Positions 52,506 to 62,139 are shown, counted from the stretch's first letter. The stretch is DNA of 64,000 nt from Aquimarina algicola (GCF_006443095.1 NZ_VFWZ01000004.1:62450-126449); one strand, 5' to 3'. The notes: a model not told the origin generated them from the letters alone. Translations and numbers: made by a program.

Positions 52506-53219
52506 ATGAAAATCATCTATGTAATTGTTTGTGCGCTTTTTGTAATGGGGTATACATATCAAAAGGAAATCGATGGACAACATATTCTAGAGCAAACGAT
52601 AAAAAAACACGATCCCTCTAATAACTGGAACACAACAAAAATAAACATACATATCCAGGAACCCAGGATTTCTAATCCCTATCGATATTCTATTGTAACA
52701 TTGGATAATGCTAATCAATACTTTAAGCTATCAAGAAATAGAGATCAACACCTCTCAGAACATATCATAGAACCAGATGGAAAAAGTACAGTGCTTCTCG
52801 ATGGAAAAATTGAAACCGATACGATATTGATCAAAAAATACAGGCTAGACCCCTCTAGAAATATAGGATATCAAAAATTTTATCGACTGATGTATGGGTT
52901 GCCAATGTCTCTGGCAAATACTTATAAGAACATTAGCCCCATATCAGAAAGTACATTTAACAAAGAACTTTGCTACAAAATAGAATTCGAGCTCAAAGAA
53001 CCAATGATCTCAAAACATTGGCGAGTATATGTCTCAAAATCTGATATGATGGTAAAGGGTATTGAAATCTTTTTTCCCGATGATCCGGAAAAAGGAGAAC
53101 GAATATATTTTGAGGACCTCATTACGATTAATGAAGTAAAAATCCCAAGAATAAGACATTGGCGTGAACTAAAAGACAACACCTACTCGGGATCAGACCT
53201 TATTATCAAGGCATTATAG
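52506..53219 (+). CDS. DUF6503-like exported protein
   Basis: A 237-residue protein with a short signal peptide (MKIIYVIVCALFVMGYTY). The body resembles LolA/DUF6503-type beta proteins (YFKLSRNRDQH, KSTVLLDGKI, RIRHWRELKDN). Assignment to DUF6503 is from memory of the family and is tentative. No Cys lipobox. Confidence 0.75.
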   Translation: MKIIYVIVCALFVMGYTYQKEIDGQHILEQTIKKHDPSNNWNTTKINIHIQEPRISNPYRYSIVTLDNANQYFKLSRNRDQHLSEHIIEPDGKSTVLLDGKIETDTILIKKYRLDPSRNIGYQKFYRLMYGLPMSLANTYKNISPISESTFNKELCYKIEFELKEPMISKHWRVYVSKSDMMVKGIEIFFPDDPEKGERIYFEDLITINEVKIPRIRHWRELKDNTYSGSDLIIKAL

Positions 53220-53615
53220 CGAAAAGTAAAGATAATCTACAGTTATTTCTAGCAATCCACAGTACTAAATTGAAAATATTAAGTAATAATTGGTATAAAA
53301 CTAGAAATACAGGGTCTGAAAGTTGCACACTATATTGCCAAACGAGCCAAGCGTCTCATATCTCAAGAAAAACTACAAGTGAGGATATTCCTAAAGCTTT
53401 TAGGCATTATCATTTAAGTTTAAACGCATATAAATCAAAATTTTAGACCAAAATCTCAAAAACACAAAACCCAGTATTCTTATTAATTTATTACAAAATT
53501 CTGGTTAAAAAAAGTACAAAACATTATATTTAGTGCGAAAACATAAAAGATTGTATACTATACTTTGTTATGATGGAATAAAAGTATTGTGAGTACAAAA
53601 ACTAAAAAATAAAAT
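53220..53615. other. 396-bp gene-free region
   Basis: No open frame with support and no hairpin. The bases before 53616 contain TACTTTG (from about 53561), a near match to the -7 element. Confidence 0.5.
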
Positions 53616-53936
53616 ATGGCTCAAATAAAAAACATTGAAGGACTTTCTATGGATGACATTAATAGAGAACTAAGTAATGGAGGAAAATTTGTTGTATTCC
53701 AATATTGTTTCTCTATTATCTTAATGACTTTTAGAAGAGGGAGTGATGTTTATTTTATCCGTGCAGACGAGTCTACAGTAAAACATAGTATCGGATTTAC
53801 ATTGATCACCTTCTTTTTTGGTTGGTGGGGAATCCCTTGGGGGCCCATCTATAGTATTGGAGCATTAGCTTCAAATTTATCAGGTGGAAAAGATATAACA
53901 CAAGAAGTTATAAACTCAATGAACCTAAAAGGTTAA
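53616..53936 (+). CDS. Small membrane protein of unknown function
   Basis: A 106-residue protein with a Gly/Asn-rich N-terminus (MAQIKNIEGLSMDDINRELS), a hydrophobic stretch (FVVFQYCFSIILMTF), and a second one (IGFTLITFFFGWWGIPWGPIYSIGAL). Family not named, although similar short proteins occur widely. It may be a two-pass membrane protein. Confidence 0.75.
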   Translation: MAQIKNIEGLSMDDINRELSNGGKFVVFQYCFSIILMTFRRGSDVYFIRADESTVKHSIGFTLITFFFGWWGIPWGPIYSIGALASNLSGGKDITQEVINSMNLKG

Positions 53937-54339
53937 TAAAACCGGTTCACTTATTTTAAAAATTTCTACTTTTTTCGTTTTTAGAATTTCAAATCTTTGA
54001 AATTCTAAAAACGTGATGAGTACTAATCCCAATATCTTTTCTTAGTTGCTCAACAGAAGTATTGTAGTAAAGATAAACTCTCTAGTACTTAGCATACTAA
54101 AACATAAAAGTAGCTAACGAATCGTTGAAAGTACTTTTCTCCACTCAGGCATTAGGAACAATACTTAAGGAAACTTTTTTATTTATACTTTATATTTCTA
54201 ATTTTATACTTCATATTGCTTAATACTTACTACTGCAACACATCACAGCAAACGAGTAATAATCTATCATTTACAATACACTTATCATGATTCGTTTTAA
54301 TATATTTAATATTATATTTACTCGATCAACAGATTATAA
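53937..54339. other. 403-bp gene-free region with a long palindrome
   Basis: Contains a perfect 18-bp inverted repeat (53976-54013). An 18-codon frame (54287-54343) overlaps the Crp/Fnr start codon, but it lies in the expected promoter region and is not supported as a gene. Confidence 0.55.
53976..54013. repeat. Perfect 18-bp inverted repeat
   Basis: Arms 53976-53993 (CGTTTTTAGAATTTCAAA) and 53996-54013 with a 2-base centre. No T-run on either exit, so it is not a standard terminator; it can form a hairpin or cruciform. Confidence 0.9.
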
Positions 54340-54954
54340 ATGATAGACAAATTTCTACATCAACTTCGAATCACAGAACCTGAGCTTCAAGAAGAAATTC
54401 GTAAAAATGCAACGATAACAGAACATGATAGAGGTGAATTTATTATTAAAAACAATAATTATATCAAGGTTCTAAAAATCGTTCTCGAAGGAAAAGTTAG
54501 AGTATATCAAGAGAGTGATGAGCGCGAAATCCTTATTTATTATTTGAATACGATGGAAACCTGCACCCTATCTCTATCTGCTTGTTTTGAAGATTGTAAG
54601 AGTACTGTAAATGCGATAGTAGAAGAAAAATGCATATTATTAAATATCCCTGTGAGGTTTGTTCATGATTGGAATTTCAAATACAAATCATGGAACATCT
54701 TTACGATAAATACATTTAGAGAAAGTTATCATCATCTAATTCATGAATACTCGAATCTGGCATTTCAACCCTTAAAAGATCGTTTATTTGATTATTTAGT
54801 GTCTAAAGCAGAGCAAGATATTGTATACAAATCTCATCAAGAATTGGCAAAAGAACTAGGCACTACAAGAGAGGTGATCTCACGACTACTCAAAAAACTA
54901 GAAGCCAATAAACAACTTCGTCTTGGGCAAAAAGAAATTCAGCTTTTAAAATAA
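54340..54954 (+). CDS. Crp/Fnr-family transcription regulator
   Basis: A 204-residue regulator with an N-terminal cyclic-nucleotide-binding-like beta roll and C-terminal HTH (HQELAKELGTTREVISRLLKKLE). Four cysteines lie in the sensor part (C75, C82, C86, C98), which could hold a metal or redox sensor; spacing is not that of classic Fnr. Upstream of the next gene there is a GTCAC-N9-GTGAC dyad that could be its operator. Confidence 0.9.
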   Translation: MIDKFLHQLRITEPELQEEIRKNATITEHDRGEFIIKNNNYIKVLKIVLEGKVRVYQESDEREILIYYLNTMETCTLSLSACFEDCKSTVNAIVEEKCILLNIPVRFVHDWNFKYKSWNIFTINTFRESYHHLIHEYSNLAFQPLKDRLFDYLVSKAEQDIVYKSHQELAKELGTTREVISRLLKKLEANKQLRLGQKEIQLLK

Positions 54955-54975
54955 ATTAACCCTCTTGTGCCAAAA

Positions 54976-54994
54976 GTCACAGGTTTTACGTGAC
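54976..54994. promoter_or_regulatory. Candidate Crp/Fnr-type operator
   Basis: GTCAC-N9-GTGAC dyad 43 bp upstream of the ABM gene and just after the regulator gene. Position and symmetry fit a Crp/Fnr operator, but arms are only 5 bp. Confidence 0.35.
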
Positions 54995-55036
54995 AAACCA
55001 TAGTTTCTTTGTACCATAATTAATTATTAAAAGAAA

Positions 55037-55339
55037 ATGATTATGGAAATTATGGTAAAATTCGAGCTTTCTGCTCAAGAAAATCACATAGAAAACATCA
55101 AAGTATTTTTTGAAAAAATACTTCAGGATACAAGAGATTTTGATGGTTGTACAGGAGCCCAAGTATCTAGATCAGAGCAAAACCCTGATAAAATAGTTTT
55201 AATAGAATATTGGGAATCCGATACTCACTTTCAAAAATACTTAGACTGGAGAAAGCAAACCGGAGACTTCAATACACTCGGGAGTATGTTAACAACAGAT
55301 CCTGATATTCAGATTTTTGAGCTCATTACTACAGCTTAA
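55037..55339 (+). CDS. ABM-domain (antibiotic biosynthesis monooxygenase-like) protein
   Basis: A 100-residue dimeric alpha/beta-barrel protein (ABM domain): VKFELSAQENHIENIKVFFEKIL, DFDGCTGAQVSRSEQNP, LIEYWESDTHFQKYL (in part). Possible starts at 55037, 55043 and 55052. Members bind or oxidise small aromatic compounds or haem. It is probably controlled by the adjacent Crp/Fnr regulator. Confidence 0.85.
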   Translation: MIMEIMVKFELSAQENHIENIKVFFEKILQDTRDFDGCTGAQVSRSEQNPDKIVLIEYWESDTHFQKYLDWRKQTGDFNTLGSMLTTDPDIQIFELITTA

Positions 55340-55380
55340 TATCAAATTCAAAAAAAATTAATAATCAAAAAAATAAAGAA

Positions 55381-56256
55381 ATGTTTACTAAAAAATTAAT
55401 ACCGATAATCGTCGCTCTATTTTTATCATCATCAATGTATGTGACAGCCCAAACATCACAGCAGCGCTATACAGACCAAGAACCCACTGCCCACCATAAG
55501 GTTGCGTTAGATGTAATTGCGGCAAGCAAAGAATGGATTGCAAATTTTAATCAAGGAAACACCAAAGAGGTTGCGCAAGGATATGTACAAACAGCTGTAA
55601 TGAGTGCAATGCCTTTTGGGATTAAAAAGGGAATCAAAGAAATAGACAATTTTTGGACTCCCTTTATTAAAAAAGGAGCGACTGATCTGGTTTACACAGA
55701 ACTCAGTATCGAGGTTGTGAATGAGACTACTGCGTTTTTATCTGCCAATTGGAGTATGAATGTAGGACGAGGTGTTATTTACCAAGAAAAATGGGAAAAA
55801 TTAAATGGTAAATGGGTACTTACTTATGATAATTTCGAAGTTTTGGAGCAGTTTAAAACACCAAAAAAGCGTAACAATACTACTCCTGTAAGTCATAATC
55901 AATTAGAAGAAGTTATTAAAGCTTCTATAGAATGGACTAATGGTTTTAATACAGGCAAGGGTAATATCTGTGGTGAAGGTTATTTTGATAACGCTACTAT
56001 GAATGCCGTACCTTTTGCATCGATCAATGGTAAAGAAGAAATTGAGAGCTTTTGGACAAAACTTATAGCAGATGGTGCAAAAAACCTTACATATAATAAC
56101 CCAACATTCAAGATGATTACCAATAATAGTGCTACATTGTCTTCAAACTGGTCTATGAATATCGGAGAGGGTAAAATTTATCAAGAAAAATGGGAAAATA
56201 AAAATGGAACATGGCGTTTGAGTTATGACGAATTTAAAGTATTAAAAAAATACTAA
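55381..56256 (+). CDS. Secreted protein with duplicated SnoaL-like (NTF2-fold) domain
   Basis: A 291-residue protein with a signal peptide ending in VTAQ and two homologous NTF2-like repeats. Repeat 1 (about 50-160) reads AASKEWIANFNQGN ... NWSMNVGRGVIYQEKWEK; repeat 2 (about 178-290) reads KASIEWTNGFNTGK ... NWSMNIGEGKIYQEKWEN. Probably a small-molecule-binding or isomerase-like fold outside the cytoplasm. It is likely co-transcribed with its two neighbours. Confidence 0.85.
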   Translation: MFTKKLIPIIVALFLSSSMYVTAQTSQQRYTDQEPTAHHKVALDVIAASKEWIANFNQGNTKEVAQGYVQTAVMSAMPFGIKKGIKEIDNFWTPFIKKGATDLVYTELSIEVVNETTAFLSANWSMNVGRGVIYQEKWEKLNGKWVLTYDNFEVLEQFKTPKKRNNTTPVSHNQLEEVIKASIEWTNGFNTGKGNICGEGYFDNATMNAVPFASINGKEEIESFWTKLIADGAKNLTYNNPTFKMITNNSATLSSNWSMNIGEGKIYQEKWENKNGTWRLSYDEFKVLKKY

Positions 56257-56285
56257 TTAAAAAGAACGAACTAAATACTACAAAA

Positions 56286-57161
56286 ATGAAATTAAAGAGC
56301 TTTAGATTAAAAATAAATAATCCAACAACTATAGAATTTTATACAAAAGTATTAGGGATGCAATTACAAAACACCTTTGATCTCCCCAAAGGTGTTTTGT
56401 ATATTTTATACTTTGAAAATCAAAACTATACTTTGGAGCTATTCCTAGAAAAAGAAGAAAACACCAATCCCTATTTACAAAAGGCGGATGATAATTATTG
56501 GAAATACAGCTTGTTTGTATATGATATACAACGAGTTTACCACAAAATTAAAGAACATAATATTCCTATAGGAGAACCTTATCAATTTGGAGATGTTGGA
56601 TATTTGTCTCATACTCAAGACACAGAACATCACCAAATAGAATTTATACAAAAAACATTTAAACAAAATACAATACAGACAGCTCCAAAAGAAAACTTTC
56701 CATTGTTAGAAAATCCTACCATGGGATTGCTAACAATAAGAACAAAAGACCCTGTAAAAAGTGTTCGATTTTATGAAGATCTTTTTGATATGAAACTGCT
56801 CGTAAGAATGCAAGTAGAACGAGGGCGTGGATTTACACTTTATTTTCTTGGAAACAAAGAATTAACTCCCCCATCACAAGATATAGACGCTATTGAAAAC
56901 AGAGAATGGATGTATCAACAAAATCATCTATTTATCGAAATTCAATACTACTGGGGTAGCGAACACGATCATACGTTTGCATTACATAGTAATCCATTAG
57001 GGTTTGCATCTTTGACATTTGTAGGTGATGTTTCAGTCATTAAAAACAAATTGCAACAAAGCAATATTTCATTTAGCGACCATCAAGACGGATCTGAAAC
57101 CAAAAATCAAATCCATTTTTCATCAATTGATGGTCTGGATATTATAGTAAGTGATCAATAA
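56286..57161 (+). CDS. VOC-family (glyoxalase-type) protein, two domains
   Basis: A 291-residue protein with two vicinal-oxygen-chelate domains: 1-130 (TIEFYTKVLGMQLQNTF) and 145-291 (SVRFYEDLFDMKLLVRM). The pattern resembles catechol 2,3-dioxygenase-like proteins. Metal ligands appear reduced by eye: H119 (DTEHHQIEF region) is a candidate. Substrate unknown. Confidence 0.85.
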   Translation: MKLKSFRLKINNPTTIEFYTKVLGMQLQNTFDLPKGVLYILYFENQNYTLELFLEKEENTNPYLQKADDNYWKYSLFVYDIQRVYHKIKEHNIPIGEPYQFGDVGYLSHTQDTEHHQIEFIQKTFKQNTIQTAPKENFPLLENPTMGLLTIRTKDPVKSVRFYEDLFDMKLLVRMQVERGRGFTLYFLGNKELTPPSQDIDAIENREWMYQQNHLFIEIQYYWGSEHDHTFALHSNPLGFASLTFVGDVSVIKNKLQQSNISFSDHQDGSETKNQIHFSSIDGLDIIVSDQ

Positions 57162-57383
57162 TTAAAAGTACATAGCCTTACACATACTCCAAAAATCAAA
57201 TACTCACTGGCATGTCTACGGATTATTGATAAGTAAATATCTTCAAAATTTTGAGGCGCGCTTTATAGTATCTAGATCTTGATTATTGAATAAAAAATAA
57301 TGTATACAGAGACAAAATACCCCTGACACCCCCTTGTCACCTCTATATATTATTTTTACAATTCAAGAATTACAACACAAAGC

Positions 57384-57917
57384 ATGACGTATTCAGATTA
57401 CTTACAAAACGACTCAGATTACAAAACCGAAAAACCTTTGGTCGATGCGATGTATTTGCTTCAGAAATCTCCAGGAAAAGGAGGCTGGACCTATACCATT
57501 ATACCTCAAGTGATAAGGAATAAAAAAACACCTTTTGGATGGGTTAAAGTAAAAGGAAGCATCGATAACTATGCATTAAAACATTATAAATTGATGCCCA
57601 CAAAAAATGGTCAGCTATTTTTGCCTGTCAAATCAGAAATAAGAAAAAAAATCAAAAAACAAGCAGGTGATTATGTTCATATCATCATCTATCCTGATGA
57701 CTCTCCGCTAGAAATCCCAGAAGAAATAATCCTTTGTTTTGAAAACGAGCCCAAAAAAGTTTATAAGACATTTTTAAGTTTTTCTGAAGGAGAACAAAAA
57801 TCATATTTGGATTGGATATATAGTGCTAAAACAGAAGAAACAAAAGCGAATCGAATTCTTAAAATGATGGATCGACTCGTGAAGAATCAGAGATTATTTG
57901 ATAAATCAAATCAATAA
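57384..57917 (+). CDS. YdeI/OmpD-associated family protein with DUF1905 domain
   Basis: A 177-residue protein. DUF1905 covers about 20-100 (GGWTYTIIPQVIRNKK, FGWVKVKGSIDNYALKHYKLMP). The C-terminal helix region (FLSFSEGEQKSYLDWIYSAKTEETKANRI) is of the YdeI type. Paralogous in family to the protein at 27892. Confidence 0.88.
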   Translation: MTYSDYLQNDSDYKTEKPLVDAMYLLQKSPGKGGWTYTIIPQVIRNKKTPFGWVKVKGSIDNYALKHYKLMPTKNGQLFLPVKSEIRKKIKKQAGDYVHIIIYPDDSPLEIPEEIILCFENEPKKVYKTFLSFSEGEQKSYLDWIYSAKTEETKANRILKMMDRLVKNQRLFDKSNQ

Positions 57918-58100
57918 AAAAAAATTCTACTATTTATAAAATTATTTGCTTTATTCTTCAAAATTATAATTTTTTAAAAGCCTATATCCTAACTTACTAT
58001 TAAACATCGTTTGATCCCTTTAGCATATTGAAATTATGTACATTTAACAAAAATTAAAAGGTAACCTATCATCAAAATTACTTTTATAACTACTAACAAA

Positions 58101-58571
58101 TTGAGCAAAACTAGAATTAAGAAAGGGCAACTACTACAAAAAACCGGTCAGATCAACACAAAGATTTATCTTGTAAAGTCAGGATTACTTCGTAGTTATG
58201 CTATTGATCAAAAAGGAAAAGAACATATTTTTATGTTCGCCCCTGAAGATTGGATTATGACAGATAGTACTCCTCCTAATAAATCATGCGAATTGTATAT
58301 TGATGCACTCGAAGACTCTGAAATAATGGTAATTGAAAAAGGTAAAGAAGATGAAATAGATTTACAAAAAATATTAAACAGACTTAATACGCTACAACAA
58401 AGGATTATGATGATGATGAGTGCTACAGCAATTGAACGTTATAAGCATTTTATAGATACATACCCAAATATTACTCAACGAGTATCTCAACGTATGATTG
58501 CTTCTTATCTTGGTATTACTCCAGAAGCTTTAAGTAAAGTAAAAGGTAAACAAAAACGAAAAACAATTTAG
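58101..58571 (+). CDS. Crp/Fnr-like regulator, apparently N-terminally short
   Basis: A 156-residue protein starting at TTG (SKTRIKKGQLLQKTGQ). The cyclic-nucleotide-binding domain begins directly with the RIKKGQLL strand; related proteins have about 30 residues before this. The frame upstream is closed by TAA at 58062, so the N-terminus is either short or lost. The C-terminal HTH is present (QRMIASYLGITPEALSKVK). Confidence 0.75.
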   Translation: MSKTRIKKGQLLQKTGQINTKIYLVKSGLLRSYAIDQKGKEHIFMFAPEDWIMTDSTPPNKSCELYIDALEDSEIMVIEKGKEDEIDLQKILNRLNTLQQRIMMMMSATAIERYKHFIDTYPNITQRVSQRMIASYLGITPEALSKVKGKQKRKTI

Positions 58572-58674
58572 AAATATATCCAAAGTCTTAATATAGATTA
58601 ATGCATTTGAAATTCATGTTCTTTAGTTTTATAAACTCAAAAAATAGCATAGAGTATAATTAAAAATGTAGAAA

Positions 58675-58974
58675 ATGAATATTTTAGAAATTGTAAAATG
58701 GAAAGCAAAACCAAATGTTTCTGATAGTCAAATGATAGAAATGGTTGATGCAATGGTCCCTGATTTGAAAAATATTGAAGGTTTTATCGATCAAGTATTG
58801 TACAAAGATAAAGACGAATATTGGATCGATGTTTATTATTGGGATTCTGTGCAAAATGCTCATCTTTCAAATGAAAGAATGGCTGATAAAGCATCCTTAA
58901 AAAAGCTATTAGAATTAATTCAATTAGAAACAATAACAATAGATGTATTAGAACCATTACAAAGGGCCGAATAA
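58675..58974 (+). CDS. Small dimeric alpha/beta-barrel-like protein
   Basis: A 99-residue protein: MNILEIVKWKAKPNVSDSQMIEMV ... IEGFIDQVLYKDKDEYWIDVYYWDS (in part), the strand-helix-strand layout of ABM/EthD-like proteins. Starts 103 bp after the Crp-like gene. Role unknown. Confidence 0.8.
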   Translation: MNILEIVKWKAKPNVSDSQMIEMVDAMVPDLKNIEGFIDQVLYKDKDEYWIDVYYWDSVQNAHLSNERMADKASLKKLLELIQLETITIDVLEPLQRAE

Positions 58975-59096
58975 TTAGTATCTAAAAATAAAAAAATCTA
59001 ACGCTTCAGTTAGGATTTAAATCATTAATGTCGTCTTTTTACAATCATAAGAATGAACTACTTTTCATATTTGTTGCATAAATAAAATAGATAAAT

Positions 59097-59375
59097 ATGA
59101 AAAAAACAGTTTTAGCACAAATAGACGTAAAACAAAATAGCGTAGAAGAATTTTTGACGTTGGCAAAAGAAATGGTGATTAAAAGTAATGCAGAAAGTGG
59201 ATGTTTGATCTATGCATTATATAATGCTATAGAAAAAGAAAATGAGTTTTTTGTTTATGAAAAATATGAAAATGAAAAAGCCGTCGAATATCATAACTCT
59301 TCTGAACATTTTAACTCTTTTATCAAATCTGTGATGCCATTACTCAACAGAGAACCCGTAATTGAGGTATTTTAA
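59097..59375 (+). CDS. ABM-domain protein (putative quinol monooxygenase type)
   Basis: A 92-residue ABM protein: AQIDVKQNSVEEFLTLAKEM, ESGCLIYALYNAIEKENEFFVYEKYENEKAVEYH (in part). Of the YgiN type. Its stop codon overlaps the start of the AraC gene (TAATG), so the two are translationally coupled. Confidence 0.87.
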   Translation: MKKTVLAQIDVKQNSVEEFLTLAKEMVIKSNAESGCLIYALYNAIEKENEFFVYEKYENEKAVEYHNSSEHFNSFIKSVMPLLNREPVIEVF

Positions 59376-60205
59376 TGACAAAAAATATATCATATCAACC
59401 AAAGACTTTTCTTTCTAAGTATATCGATCGGTTTTATATTTTTGAAAAATCAGAAAATGAATACTTTAAACTTCCTGTTGTGCTTCCCGGTACGGGATTA
59501 GAACTATTGTATTACTTAGACAAAACTTTATCGGTAAATGGTAATAGTTTACCAAAAGCACATACCGTTTGCCCAAGAGAGATCTTTTCTTTTGATAAAA
59601 TAAAGAACATATCTTTTATATCTGTACGATTTAAAAGCGGCGCATTCAGACATTTTACTTCTACTCCATTTACAGAATTAAATAATAAGTATGTTTCTAT
59701 TATTTATTTATGGAAAAATAAAGGAGAAAAATTATTAGCAAGATTACAAAACACCACTAAAACCGAAGCTATAATTGATGAATTAGAATTGTTTTTGGTT
59801 GAAATATTTAATGAATATCACGACAAGAAAAATGATAAATGGGATGCGATCATAGATGAACTGTATTATAATTTTGAGAACAATTCTATACATAAATTGG
59901 CTGAAAATTCTCGTCTTAGTCTTCGTCAGTTTGAAAGAGGTTTTAAATCTCAATTTGGCATAACTGCAAAGGGGTTCCAAAAAATAACAAGATTTCAGAA
60001 TGTTATCAAACAAATACTTCTTGATAAAAACCCAAATTACTTACATACTATTTTGGATAATGGTTATTTTGATCAAAGTCATTTTATCAAAGAATTTAGG
60101 TCACTCACAAAAAAGACTCCTATGAAGTATTTTAATCAAGAAAACTTTGATAGTCATTTCTACCACGTTTCTATCAATAACAAACCAGTGATCAATAATA
60201 ATTAA
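59375..60205 (+). CDS. AraC-family regulator
   Basis: A 276-residue regulator. C-terminal double HTH: KLAENSRLSLRQFERGFKSQFGITAKGFQKITRFQ and LHTILDNGYFDQSHFIKEFRSLTKKTPMKYF (in part). The N-terminal part is the DUF6597-type ligand domain. It is likely to regulate the coupled ABM gene. Confidence 0.92.
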   Translation: MTKNISYQPKTFLSKYIDRFYIFEKSENEYFKLPVVLPGTGLELLYYLDKTLSVNGNSLPKAHTVCPREIFSFDKIKNISFISVRFKSGAFRHFTSTPFTELNNKYVSIIYLWKNKGEKLLARLQNTTKTEAIIDELELFLVEIFNEYHDKKNDKWDAIIDELYYNFENNSIHKLAENSRLSLRQFERGFKSQFGITAKGFQKITRFQNVIKQILLDKNPNYLHTILDNGYFDQSHFIKEFRSLTKKTPMKYFNQENFDSHFYHVSINNKPVINNN

Positions 60206-60333
60206 GAAAATATAGTTATTTGAGTTATTAAAATTTGCAAATCATAGATATAGGCAATCCAAACAAAGATTTGGAAAAAAATCAATAACAAAATTGATTC
60301 AACTTTGTATTGTAATTAAAAAAAACAATAGAA

Positions 60334-61092
60334 ATGAGTCAAAAAATAATCGTAATTACAGGAGCTAGTCGTGGACTGGGTAGAGACATGGCATTAAATT
60401 TAGCCAAAGAGGGTATACATATTGTATTTTCTTATCATAACAATGAGGCAAAAGCAAATGAGGTTATTACTCAAATTGAAGCATTAGGAGGAAAAGCAAA
60501 AGCATTTCAATATGATGCTTCAAAAACATCTACAGCAAAAGATTTTATAGCCCAGGCAACTCATTATTTACTACAAGAGTATAGTAGTCCAAATATAGAT
60601 TTTTTAATCAATAATGCAGGAACTGGTGTATCTAACTTAATTAAAAACACAACTGAAGAACAATTTGATGAGATGATGAATATACATCTAAAAAGTGTTT
60701 ATTTTTTAACTCAGGCAGCATTACCGTTTATCAATACTGGTGGTAGTATTGTTAATATTTCGAGTGGTTTATCTCGGTTTAGTTTTCCAGGTTCTTCGGT
60801 GTATGCAATGATGAAAGGCGGTGTAGAGGTGTTTACACGATATTTGGCTAAAGAATTGGGTGAACGAAAAATTACTGCTAATGTAGTCGCTCCCGGCGCT
60901 ATTGCAACAGATTTTGGTGGAGGCGCTAATCGTGACAATGAAGAAAAACGAGCGATAATTTCAAACATAACCGCTTTAGGAAAAGTAGGTGACCCAGAAG
61001 ATATCGGTGGTGTAGTCGCTTTTTTGTGTTCTGATCGAGCAGGTTGGGTAAATGGACAGCGTATCGAAGTTTCGGGAGGCATGTTAATATAA
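60334..61092 (+). CDS. SDR-family oxidoreductase
   Basis: A 252-residue short-chain dehydrogenase: NAD(P) motif TGASRGLG, NNAG, catalytic Ser in ISSGLSRF and YxxxK as YAMMK. The C-terminus EVSGGMLI is typical of the family. Followed by an AraC regulator gene on the same strand. Confidence 0.93.
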   Translation: MSQKIIVITGASRGLGRDMALNLAKEGIHIVFSYHNNEAKANEVITQIEALGGKAKAFQYDASKTSTAKDFIAQATHYLLQEYSSPNIDFLINNAGTGVSNLIKNTTEEQFDEMMNIHLKSVYFLTQAALPFINTGGSIVNISSGLSRFSFPGSSVYAMMKGGVEVFTRYLAKELGERKITANVVAPGAIATDFGGGANRDNEEKRAIISNITALGKVGDPEDIGGVVAFLCSDRAGWVNGQRIEVSGGMLI

Positions 61093-61125
61093 TAAACTAT
61101 AAATCGTTTTCATACCTTTACAAAT

Positions 61126-62043
61126 ATGGATCAACTCTATCGGCTTTCAAAAATAAGTGACTATCATAATTTTGCAAATCTTTCTGCACCTTCGCACCCG
61201 CTAATAAGCTTGGTAGACTATAGCAAAGTGAGGTATCCCGAAGATATAAAAGGATCAAAATTAGTGCAAGAATATTATTCAATTGGCCTAAAACGTAATG
61301 TTCCGTATAAATTTTTTTACGGTCAACAAGAATATGATTTCGACGAAGGGTTAATGACTTTTATCGCTCCTAATCAAGTGATGAGTATCGGAAAAAATCC
61401 AAATATCGGATCCAAAGATCCCTCTGGTTGGTTACTTTTTGTTCATCCTGATTTTCTTTGGAATACAGCATTAGCAAAGTCTATTAAGTCTTATGAGTTT
61501 TTTGGATATTCTATTCGAGAATCTCTTTTTCTTTCGGAAAGAGAAGAACAAATGATGGTCGGAATTTTGAAAAATATTGAACGAGAGTATCTTTCAAATA
61601 CAGATAAGTTTAGTCAAAAAATTATCGTTTCTCAATTAGAGCTATTGCTCAATTATGCAGAACGTTTTTACGAACGACAATTTATAACTAGAAACAAATC
61701 TAATCATCATATTTTAGAAAAATTAGAAACGATCCTTATATCACATTTTAAAGAAGATAATTTAATTGAAATTGGGCTTCCAAGTGTTGAACATATAGCA
61801 TCACAATTGAATCTTTCTCCTAATTATTTGAGTAGTATGCTAACCTCTCTAACAGGAATGAGTACGCAACAACACATCCATAATAAATTAATTGAAAAAG
61901 CTAAAGAACAGCTCTCTATAACACAGCTTCCGATAAGTGAAATTGCATATAGTCTGGGGTTTGAAAGGCCTTCTTCTTTTACTAAATTATTTAAAAGTAA
62001 AACACAGGTATCTCCTTTAGCATTTAGAAAATCTTTTAATTAG
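61126..62043 (+). CDS. AraC-family regulator
   Basis: A 305-residue regulator with an N-terminal cupin-like ligand domain and C-terminal double HTH (VEHIASQLNLSPNYLSSMLTS, PISEIAYSLGFERPSSFTKLFK). It follows the SDR gene by 33 bp and probably regulates it. Confidence 0.92.
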   Translation: MDQLYRLSKISDYHNFANLSAPSHPLISLVDYSKVRYPEDIKGSKLVQEYYSIGLKRNVPYKFFYGQQEYDFDEGLMTFIAPNQVMSIGKNPNIGSKDPSGWLLFVHPDFLWNTALAKSIKSYEFFGYSIRESLFLSEREEQMMVGILKNIEREYLSNTDKFSQKIIVSQLELLLNYAERFYERQFITRNKSNHHILEKLETILISHFKEDNLIEIGLPSVEHIASQLNLSPNYLSSMLTSLTGMSTQQHIHNKLIEKAKEQLSITQLPISEIAYSLGFERPSSFTKLFKSKTQVSPLAFRKSFN

Positions 62044-62139
62044 TAGAAAAATACCCGTATTAGAGATCATTATATCAATAAATCCTGTATAATGATCTCT
62101 TTACTATAAAACGATCAAAGCTTTTCAAATTAAATAAAA

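Noticed and set aside
54287..54343. 18-codon frame overlapping the Crp/Fnr start
   Set aside because: Lies in the expected promoter region and its sequence (MIRFNIFNIIF) has no support as a leader peptide.
60711..61082. 123-codon minus-strand frame opposite the SDR gene
   Set aside because: Shadow frame of an SDR gene with complete motifs.
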